Assembly: GCF_040436345.1 (NCBI RefSeq)
Contig: NC_133234.1
Coordinates: 14,405,446-14,469,445 of the forward strand
DNA length: 64,000 bases
Source of the DNA: Pagrus major
Lineage: Eukaryota > Chordata > Actinopteri > Spariformes > Sparidae
Direction of reading: 5' to 3'
The notes under the pieces were generated by a model that worked only from the letters and a program-made list of their open reading frames with translations, did no database searches and had not been told where the DNA came from. The position numbers and the translations under genes are program-made. Shown in pieces: positions 45,740-64,000 of this stretch. Each line of letters begins with the position of its first letter. The stretch's first letter is position 1.

Positions 45740-46736
45740 ATCATGGCTGGTATTAATATGCATTCATGGCAAAAAGCATATTCAACAAGCTTTCCATGGT
45801 CCAGTCTGGGGATTTGGTATAACAAAATACATTTTCATTGTTTTATTCTAGACTCATCCATCACTTGTGCCGGTAGTTCAGGCACAATATCCCTGTCACG
45901 CTGCCAGCTGTTTGAAGCTGGCTTCCAACCTAGTGCCCTTCACCTCAAAGATGACTCCTGTAAAGGGACTCTTCAGGATGGACGACTGGTGTTCCACTTT
46001 AACAATGACGACCAGCTGTGTGGTACAGTTCTCAGGGTACAGTCCATGGCCTACACTGTTATCACCGCAGACGTAGAATTATTTTAGATGTGAATGTTCT
46101 CCACAGGATAGATTGCATCTGTCATATACTAATTCTACTTTTTAAATATTCAAATCTTAAAGAGCAATGGGACCCACTTCCGCTATGAGAACTCCATCCA
46201 GAGCAATGAAGGTGAAAATATTCACCTGGTATTCTCCTGTGAATACCCTCTGACTCAGGCCCTGTCTATGGATATAGGCATTAACCCTGTGGAGAGGTAA
46301 GAGTAAAGATAAGATAATCTCTTAAAAAATGCTGTATATCTTTAAAAGAACACATCTATTTTCACAGTGAACATCTGCTGACAGTGATGTATCACAGTGT
46401 GTGTAATATAACACACAAATCTGCACCTAAAGTGAGATTCTATCAAATTTGTCAGATTAGCACTAGTGGTGAAATTTCATCTATCTACAGTATGAACCCT
46501 CCAAACTGTCTTTTAAGTTTATCTACCTTGCTAACAACTGATACATTTCACAACACACTGTCTATAAATATGTGAATAGATTTTAAAAAAGCTCTTTGAT
46601 TTTGATTTACATATAATAATGTAAAGTGTTATACTATATATGTATATATATATATATAAAAATATACACACATATATATATAAATATACACATATATATA
46701 TATATATATATATACATATAGATATATGTATATATC

Positions 46737-46776
<40 letters not shown>

Positions 46777-46792
46777 GATATATGTATATATC

Positions 46793-46846
<54 letters not shown>

Positions 46847-48976
46847 TGTTCTAAAGCATGGGCAATCTATCTGCATCAGACTATATATTAAAAAACAATA
46901 TGGGATATCTTTGGGTTGTTGACAAAACCAGACATTTGTAGTCGTCATCTTGGGCTTTTGGAAGTACTGATCGAGATTTTTTACCATTTTCTGACATTCT
47001 AAGGACCCAACCACAACTAATCAATAAATTGAGAAAATAATCTTAACATTACTCAACAATCAAAATAATAATTAATTGCATCCCAATTGTACATATTGTA
47101 TTAATTACCAAAGTTCCACTAAATTCTTCTTTCTGTTGTTCTTTGTTTTTCTGTAGCTTTGTGAGGAAGAGGCTTCCTTCTGGCCAGGGAAGCTATCATT
47201 TGAGAATGACCCCCTACCAGGATGCTGGCTTCCACTCCCCCTCGACCAGTAAGATGAACGTAGAAATGGAAACTGACGAGAAGTTGTATGTGGAAGTGCG
47301 AGCAGAGGGAGTCGACGAAAGGCAGATCTCCACCGTTCTGGACTCTTGTTGGGCCACGCCAGTCAACAATGCCAGCTACCCTGTCCGCCGGGATCTCATT
47401 AGTGCAGAGTAAAGGATCTACTAGAAATTCACCTTGTGTTTCTTCAACCATCTTCTCTTCTAAGACTTAACCCTGTTACCCTACTAACTGTCACTTTCAC
47501 TCCTTCCCTGTTTTTCAGGTGTCCTTATCTAGCAGATGATAGGGTACAGCTGATTCAGAATGGCAATTCCACGGCGGCCAGATTCTCCTTCGAGATTTTC
47601 TCCTTTACCAATTTTCCATCTATCTACCTGCACTGCCAGGCCCACCTGTGTCTTTTGAGCAGCAACGACTGCACAGCTGTAAGTACCATTATCATCCTCC
47701 CTTATTCATCCTCCCACTTTCTTAAATCAGACAGTACAAACAGGTGAGAAATGAGACAGACATAGGTGTAACAAAATAAACAGACATACAGTGAGGGCTA
47801 CTTTGTTGAACTTTTGTAGAGGGCCCATTTTGCCACATCCAACTCTGAGATCCATATATCAATTTTTTCCAATTATGACTTTCTATTTCATGGCGAAACA
47901 GAAACCAGCAATGCTGTTTCATGTAAAGTCACGGTCTCCACAAGATAACTTTCACATGTAGATTTCTTCAGGCCAGAACTTCTATCAAGCATATGAAGTT
48001 TGGGGCATATTTGAGATTGTACAGTTGAGTTACAGCAGTTTTAACAAGTTTAACAACTTTTTATTGTTAAGGTCTTCAGATTGCACTAAACCTTGTACTG
48101 TTAAAGGCTAAATATAAGCACTAAATTCAAAATGGCCGACTTCCTGTTGGGTATAGGTCATCGCCCCAAGAGGCTTTTTTATAGATATAGATATAATGCA
48201 TTGTCCTACCAAATATGACACATCTGGTTGAAACTTTAGGGGGCACTAGTAAGCCATTTTGCCATGCCAATACACTTCGGACGTGTGCAAAGTAGTGCAC
48301 GTTTTAGAGCACTCTTGGCCCCTAAAAACAGTGCTTATCTTTTGTTAAGAATAATATGAACCCCTTCACTTTCAAAGGGTGCTCGCACTTGAAAGTTATT
48401 TTAAAAAAAATTAAAAAGGGAAATTTAATCAATGATGTCGCAAGTGTTGTAAAGCACTTTGAGCAGTCAGTTGACTGGAAAAGCATTTACGATGTTCGTA
48501 GACTTACCAGAGAAAAAGTGAAGAAAGAGATGAGGACTTATATTTATTCGGGTTATGATCTGTGTACAAAACAGGCAGAATTTCTCTTGACGGATGAAAC
48601 AGAACATTGTGTCATTGTGCTTTCGTGCTTCCATAAATTAATCCTGTCATCAAAAGCAATGACTTTAATTGCTCAGCTGCTTCGTGCCTTGTAATGTGCT
48701 GCACAACCCTTACAGTACGTGATCACAGTAAGTCAGCCAGAATCAATGCATCAATAAAAGAATGTTGTTCTTCTGCAGGATTGCCACCGCGGTCACCACA
48801 GAGTTCAGAGAGACGTTACCTCCCCTGACACTGTCATGCTCTCACTTGGACCTCTGGTTGTCATGCCGAGTGGATACACAGTATGAACATTCCCTCTTAT
48901 CTTTACATCACCTCTACATTCTTTCAGATCATATATAGATTATAACCTGTTTGTTCTCTTGCAGACAAAACGATGA
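36194..48976 (+). CDS. Alpha-tectorin-like protein, gene A (NIDO-vWD/C8/TIL-ZP)
   Basis: Secreted matrix protein of the TECTA type. Exons: 36194-36236, 36430-36453, 36959-37074, 37302-37580, 37672-37767, 37945-38110, 38663-39063, 39161-39737, 39832-40415, 40572-40899, 41841-42433, 42606-42763, 42895-43289, 43406-43602, 43681-44076, 44193-44476, 44832-45109, 45250-45369, 45852-46036, 46163-46296, 47157-47408, 47519-47678, 48779-48880, 48965-48976; about 1959 aa. Order: signal peptide ([10 protein letters not shown]), NIDO about 55-240 ([33 protein letters not shown]), vWC-like segment, vWD1-C8-TIL, vWD2 (C8 lost)-TIL, vWD3-C8-TIL, vWD4-C8, EGF-like (1640-1677), ZP (about 1680-1925). GDPHY stands in vWD1, 3 and 4; vWD2 has GPGSYH. 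CGLCG is intact in vWD1 and 3. The tail has [12 protein letters not shown], then stop, without membrane anchor. Exon 10 uses a proposed shortened donor; otherwise the gene would end early. Zonadhesin or FCGBP are alternatives, but NIDO plus ZP fits TECTA best. Confidence 0.88.
38270..38470 (-). repeat. tRNA-derived SINE in intron 6 of gene A
   Basis: Reading the minus strand, GCTCTCAGTTGGAAGAGCAG (box A-like) is followed about 40 bases later by GGGTTCGAGTCC (box B) and then CAACCTGCGGCC. The body continues to a T-rich end at about 38270 on the plus strand. The tRNA-like head is clear; the family name is not known to me. Confidence 0.7.
40900..41040 (+). pseudogene. Decayed second C8 domain of gene A
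   Basis: Directly after the CCTG|GTGAGT donor the old exon still reads [17 protein letters not shown], parallel to GEYCGILGSPHGPFVPC-type sequence in gene B, then hits TGA at 40959-40961. Beyond this only patches align with B (GGATCAAGCA, TGTGCGAGCTCC). About 240 coding bases are lost, and from about 41042 unrelated repeat-like sequence (GGGATGCGTGATAT, ATCGGCCATTTATTGGTATC) follows. Confidence 0.75.
41041..41840 (+). other. Rest of gene A intron 10, TE-like
   Basis: Begins with a GGGATGCGTGATATAT...CGGCCATTTATTGGTATCAG stretch typical of fish repeats with NATCGGCC motifs, then an AGAAGAAGAAG run (41260-41275), then AT-rich filler to the TTGTTCCAAG acceptor. It has probably replaced the original intron and exon end. 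Confidence 0.45.
45690..45739. repeat. (CA)n microsatellite in intron 18 of gene A
   Basis: About 25 uninterrupted CA units, about 110 bases before the ZP-N exon acceptor. His-Thr and Val-Cys frames here are artefacts. Confidence 0.95.
46636..46845. repeat. (TA)n microsatellite with internal palindrome in intron 20 of gene A
   Basis: TA runs interrupted twice by the same ACATATAGATATATGTATAT word followed by ATCTATGTGTGTA, so a unit of about 66 bases is itself duplicated. It is highly self-complementary. Confidence 0.9.
47760..48420. repeat. Interspersed repeat in intron 22 of gene A
   Basis: Contains AAAATGGCCGACTTCCTGTT, CCCCAAGAGGCTTTTTTATA and GGGGGCACTAGTAAGCCATT, wording I associate with a common teleost dispersed repeat often seen in introns and 3' regions. 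Ends are not defined and there is no coding frame. Confidence 0.5.
48356..48694 (+). other. Unrecognised 112-codon open frame in intron 22 of gene A
   Basis: A frame from ATG reads a Lys-rich, mixed-charge sequence ([35 protein letters not shown]). Composition is protein-like rather than low-complexity, and I recognise no domain. Its first part overlaps the end of the dispersed repeat and it ends 84 bases before the next exon. It has no promoter or poly(A) signal of its own. It may be chance or a relic of a mobile element; gene B has no counterpart inside the window. Confidence 0.2.
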
Positions 48977-49335
48977 AACCTTCTTGATGACCCTACTTGA
49001 CATTTTCTGATTGCAACAACTCTGGAGAGATCAATGTATACCCCATCATAGTATATTCATGACAGGACAGTCGCTTAATCATGTCAATTTGAATCTTTAA
49101 TTATATTGTCAATATTTAGAAAAGAACATGGTTTATGTAGTCGTATTTCCAGATCCCACAGAAAGCCCTACCCATAGCTTGTCTTCTCTGCAGAGACACA
49201 GCATAGATAGAAAGAACTAAGTAAAATACCAATCTTTTATTTCTGGGCTGTGATTAACTAAAGCGCCATGGAGAATGTTAAGCCTCGGATCTGGGCGTAC
49301 AATGTATTTCAATAAAAACAACTTGAGAAGCTTAT
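48977..49335 (+). terminator. Gene A 3' UTR and polyadenylation signal
   Basis: AATAAA at 49311-49316, 335 bases after the stop codon, is the first good signal and is followed by AT/GT-rich sequence. Confidence 0.65.
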
Positions 49336-50430
49336 GTGCCTGAAACACTGCTTCATGCATCAATTAATTTCACTCTTTGTAACGACTGCATTGTTGAGAG
49401 TGACCTTTTAAATGAATGATGTAACACTCATTGTTTTTAAAATGGAAAGTAAAAGTAAGATGAAGAATAAATTGTGTCCTAATTAAAAGACTGTGAGTCA
49501 TGATGAGTCTCATAAATCTTTATTTAGGTGTGTGTTCTTAAGATGTAACTATGATTTTTCTCTTGAAGTTTTAAGGTTTTGTCCAGATAATAATTGCTGG
49601 CATTGCAACAGACGAAAAAAAAAAAATCTTGCTGTCTATAAGCTCAGTTTGCAATGCCAGCTAGATAGGGATCTCTGGCATATTGTCGCACGACTGCACC
49701 ATTCCTTTATCACTCATCATCTTCATGGAATTTTTGGTTTCCAGTAAGCCACACAATTATCTTTACAATCATGGCACACACCTCCTTCAAGTATTTTTCA
49801 AGATTTATGAGCAGCACAGGTGTTTATGCTACTTTTCACTACGTGAGAGATGTCTGGATATGTGAGTACATATTCAGAATCACCATTTCAAGAAATGATT
49901 TTAGTGGCACCTGTATTCAATTCAGCTTATTTTATTAAGAAATTAGCATTTGACTCAAATCTTTCAACAATCACATATAAACTTGACTTACAGTCTTGAA
50001 GTCAAATTTTTTGTGAATGTACACTGAGCATGCTTTCAGTTATTGAGGGGTACACTCTACAAAATCTGTAGATCTACTGAGTTTGAATTTACCTAATTTA
50101 ATGTGTATTTTAGTTTGCCTCACTTTATGAATTGTGTTATATGAATAAACTTGCTTTAACCTTGAGTTGTTATGAAAGTGAATAAATTCACTAAATTTAT
50201 ATTCAATTAAAGTTTAGACATATACTGTGTGATTCTCAATAGCAATGCACGTTCAGAAAGAACACTTGCATGGTGAAGTGTTTTGCAGTTACCAACGTAA
50301 GGACAAATCTGTCACTTATTTAAAATCAACCAGACAGGCAAACAATTCTTCACCTTTAAAACAGAAACAAAACAGAAACAAAGCAGCAGCCCTTGGAACA
50401 GAAAGTACTCAAACTGATCAAGAAGTTGTT
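49336..50430. other. Spacer between gene A and the promoter-like repeats
   Basis: No supported gene. Frames at 49493-49747 and 50245-50439 are isolated and lack splice or family support. Confidence 0.5.
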
Positions 50431-50584
50431 AGGCCCTGATCAAAAAAGTCTGCTTTAGACAAGACAGTGCGGTGGGCCTGTGTCGCTTTTCTACAAATGT
50501 GAATACTGTTGCTGGGTGAAATGTTCATAAATACCCTTTTGGAGTGAAAACCTTGACACTTAAATAGCATTCGAACAACTGGAT

Positions 50585-50652
50585 AATTTAACTTTATCCA
50601 TGTGACTGCCGGTAACTGGTGAAGCAGGGCTGGCGATCAAATGTTATAAATG
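50585..50652 (+). promoter_or_regulatory. Promoter-like module, upstream copy
   Basis: Thirty-six bases containing GTGACTGCCGGTAACTGG (50585-50620) recur at 51759-51794 with one mismatch; CATGTGAC inside is an E-box. A TATAAA (50645-50650) follows 25 bases later. Weaker similarity extends upstream (TTTTCTACAAATGTGAA against TTTTCTACAATTGTGAA). No exon of a tectorin-like gene was found directly downstream. Confidence 0.45.
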
Positions 50653-50959
50653 GAAACAGCGGTGTGACTCTGTGCCTTGCGTCAGAAAGTTGAACATATC
50701 ATCTTTCAAAAAGCTAGAAAAAAGATCGCTGGACCATAGGAAAACAATGGTTTTGCTGGTGACATGGCCGCTTCCAAAATTACCCTTAGATTAATAAGAG
50801 TGCTCTATTACCAATTATCTGCTTCCCTCATTGCTAAATATGTTTAGTCTAAATGACTTGAACTTTGTTGTTTAAGTTAGGGCAAAATTGTATTAGTGGT
50901 TTAAAAATTAAGTTGACTGGAGCTCTCAACTAACTAGAATGGCACTCAGTAGAGTGCAT

Positions 50960-51260
50960 ACCTCTGCCAAGGCCCAACAGTACCCTTTAGTTTAATCAAG
51001 CCCAAGCCAACATCAATTAAGGATCCAGATTTTTATTTGGTTCTGTCTAAAATTGTACTCACTTTTTTTTTTTTTTAAATCAAGATCCATGCATTATTCC
51101 CTCAGAAATGAATGAAATGTGGATCTAGCAATTTTTAAAAAATAAAGTGAGAAAAAAATCCTGGATCCATCCCTTTACCCAGATCCACACCGCAAGTTAA
51201 TGGAGTCTATTGTGGGCTGAGAGTTTTTGAATACATTTTTCAATGTCGGGAGAATTCCAT
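50960..51260. repeat. Dispersed repeat fragment
   Basis: Words such as CTCTGCCAAGGCCCAACAGT, AATGGAGTCTATTGTGGGCT and repeated GGATCCA/GATCCA are those of a repeat common in fish intergenic DNA. Ends are unclear. Confidence 0.35.
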
Positions 51261-51758
51261 TGACCCGCATGGCTCCGGGGTGAAGGCAGCAATCTCTGAG
51301 ATGGATATCTCAAACCGTGTGACAATAAAACCTAAACTATTCTGATATCACTTGTGACAAGACCAAAACCAGTCCTTTCAGCATTTTGAAATATCCTGAT
51401 AACTAGCAAACATTTGAGACTGAAAGCAGAAAGTCCGTGGCAGAGTTAATTACCTACAACAAAGAGCAGGTTATAAAATCTCAGCAGTTAACACTGAAAA
51501 GAGAAATACAGTGTTGCAAAAATCAAGCTAATATTTTGATTTTGTTATTTTAATACATTTAATAGGAGAAATATTCAACAGGTGTCTTCAAAGGTGATCT
51601 GCCCATCTGGCAGCAGAAGTTAGTTCATACTTTTCTACAATTGTGAACAATGTTCTTGTTACCTAAAATGTTAGTATATTACACCTCCTCTTTGTTCCTG
51701 CTGAATACATTCTGATCTTCATACAATGGTATGTCAGGTTCACTTGTTATGAGGAAGC

Positions 51759-51892
51759 AATTTAACTTTATTCATGTGACTGCCGGTAACTGGTCAGACA
51801 AGGGATCTTTGGGGCTGTGCCAGCTTTTACTGTATAAAAACCTTGTTGCAACCCTGCATCTTCACATTCACAAAAGAAGCACATATGAACAG
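51759..51892 (+). promoter_or_regulatory. TATA promoter and untranslated exon of tectorin-like gene B
   Basis: The duplicated GTGACTGCCGGTAACTGG block is followed 39 bases later by TATAAAAA (51833-51840), inside a core (GCCAGCTTTTACTGTATAAA) shared with gene A. A leader of about 30 bases ends at GAACAG|GTAATT (51892/51893), to be joined to an acceptor near 53072 just before the ATG at 53099. Confidence 0.6.
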
Positions 51893-52552
51893 GTAATTAA
51901 TTAATTTTTATTTTTAATTCTTATTATTTTTTTAAATGCTGCGCTGCATAGTGATGGTATCTCCTAAATAGGTGGTGCTTAATTTATACTGGATTATATT
52001 CATATATTGACAATTTTCAATATCCAGTAGGCAATATGCAATCTAGCTGCACAAAGTACTGCAGCTGAAGTTATTTACATTTAATAAAGCAATTCATTTC
52101 ACAGACAGCATAAAACTTTATGTGACAGTCAACACTTTATTTTGTATTGTTATTTCAGACACATAGGTGAGGCTCACAGTCCTGTTTGCTCAGTCAGCCA
52201 GATAAAAGTGATGTGTTGTATACTGTAATAACATATTAAGTAATTATGATCAAAGATTAGGCAGAGCAAATGAAACAAGTGATTTGTTTTTCGTGCAGAT
52301 CTGGATTCAGGTGCAGGGCCAGGGTTTCTTAACATTGCAAGATATTGCTTCAAAAAAACAAAACTAATTTGTGCCATTTTCTCAGAAATGATTGCACTTC
52401 CCTGGTTAATAATTGTTGCACATGTATGCCAACTCTGTCTACTGTGCATATCTGGATCAACATGCATTCAAGTCTCGAAACATCTTTTAAAACCAAACAA
52501 CCAACTTATAGGATCATGCATCCTTAGTGAGGTAATGCTTTCTAGTTTGTTT

Positions 52553-52755
52553 GGGTGTTTTTGGTGTTACCTCCACCAAGGAGGTTATGTTTTTTCACCC
52601 ATTTCTGTTTGTTGGTTGGTTGGTTTGTCAGCAGCATTACACAAAACTACTCAAAAGATTCCCCATAAACTTAAATGGAGGATGGGTTTCCGCCAAGAAT
52701 AGACCCCATTTACTTTTGGTACAGATCTGGGACATATTCAGGAATTTCTTCTCAC
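52553..52755. repeat. Dispersed repeat fragment in the leader intron of gene B
   Basis: TTACCTCCACCAAGGAGGTT, then TTTGTTGGTTGGTTGGTTTG, TCAGCAGCATTACACAAAAC and ATCTGGGACATATTCAGGAA, a repeat widespread in fish. Two overlapping short frames here are not genes. Confidence 0.5.
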
Positions 52756-53098
52756 TGTAAGATAGGGTGTTTTTCCACAGTTTTGGTAATTTCTCAGGAA
52801 ATTAAATATGGCTCTTGATAGAAAAAAATCAGGCTTGTTTAAGTGGCTGGTATCCATGAGTGAGTACAATTTGATGCAGGTCCTAGATCTGGTGAGCTTA
52901 AATTAAAGTTAAGCAGTTATGGTTTAAAATTTAAAGTGATACAGTGCTTGATTGAATTAAAGGGGACTGTTGGGTCTTGGCAGAACTATGTGATCTACTG
53001 AGTGTCATTCTGGTTTTGTTACTGTGTTTTGTTTTGTTTTATCCAGGAACTTATTTTGTTATATTTTGTCAGCAGGTTTGAATTGTAAGCCTTTGAGA

Positions 53099-63716
<10,618 letters not shown>

Positions 63717-64000
63717 GTGACAATACCTTCTTCTTTGCATCTTTTATTTGGTAATTTTTTGACTTAGGTGTTGATAAACTAAATAAAAAATCCCATCAAC
63801 ATCTACATAATGATAGTAGGGTTTCAATATAGATATTTCACATTGCTACACCTGCACCTCAGGTCTTTCTTGAGTACTTTTCGATGGCATTGGTGCACCG
63901 TGATGACGCCGGTAATGACAATGACAAAGATTGAAAACAGGTGTCCTTGTTGTCCTTAATTGCTCACCAACTGCAGACTGCAACTTCACCAGTAAACATA
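63717..64000 (+). other. Right edge: start of gene B intron 20
   Basis: Begins with GTGACA after TGAGAG; no further exon appears. The ZP-C exons, stop codon and poly(A) signal of gene B must lie to the right. Confidence 0.7.

Noticed and set aside
36194-48976. Gene A as a plain pseudogene
   Set aside because: Only one exon is damaged, with a phase-correct donor next to the damage; all other exons and most splice sites are intact. Kept as a coding gene with that caveat.

Overview
This is vertebrate nuclear DNA, most likely from a ray-finned fish in the percomorph range. The genes are intron-split with GT-AG (one GC-AG) introns. Repeats include a Tc1-type transposon, small TIR elements, tRNA-derived SINE pieces and long CA/TA microsatellites, all typical of teleosts. 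All exon models were built by hand from splice signals, reading phase and family resemblance; no alignment program was run.

Layout. (1) 180-5318 (+): CENPT, the centromere histone-fold protein, with its first exon(s) lying left of the window. (2) 6.6-22.6 kb (+): SPOP, the MATH/BTB substrate adaptor of CUL3 ubiquitin ligase, complete at 374 codons, with an untranslated first exon and an 8.6 kb first intron. (3) 23.4-25.4 kb: a Tc1/mariner element with 215-bp near-identical inverted repeats and a transposase broken by two frameshifts, sitting inside a TA microsatellite. (4) 26.85-28.19 kb (-): a two-exon neurexophilin (251 aa, NXPH3-like), convergent with SPOP as expected if the human 17q21 SPOP/NXPH3 neighbourhood is conserved. 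(5) 28.8-35.9 kb: gene-poor, with an L1-like remnant and a tandem duplication with units of about 1.2-1.3 kb. (6) 35.97-49.3 kb (+): alpha-tectorin-like gene A (24 coding exons, about 1959 aa if spliced as proposed). (7) 51.8 kb to the right edge (+): its tandem paralogue B, with 20 coding exons seen and the 3' end outside the window.

The two tectorin-like genes encode secreted extracellular-matrix proteins: signal peptide, NIDO domain, four vWD units with C8 and TIL modules, an EGF-like module and a ZP polymerisation domain. Exon sizes and phases match almost base for base between them. The main biological interest is here. Gene A has lost most of its second C8 domain, yet a strong donor just before the damage restores the frame exactly. 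Parts of the pair, including a whole 116-bp intron, are nearly identical while neighbouring introns are unrelated, which points to gene conversion. A duplicated promoter-like block between the genes suggests a second promoter or the remains of a third copy. The protein ends almost directly after the ZP domain, without a membrane anchor.

The genes do not form a pathway together. CENPT and SPOP are housekeeping genes, the neurexophilin is a secreted neural ligand of neurexins, and the tectorin-like pair is a lineage-specific tandem family.
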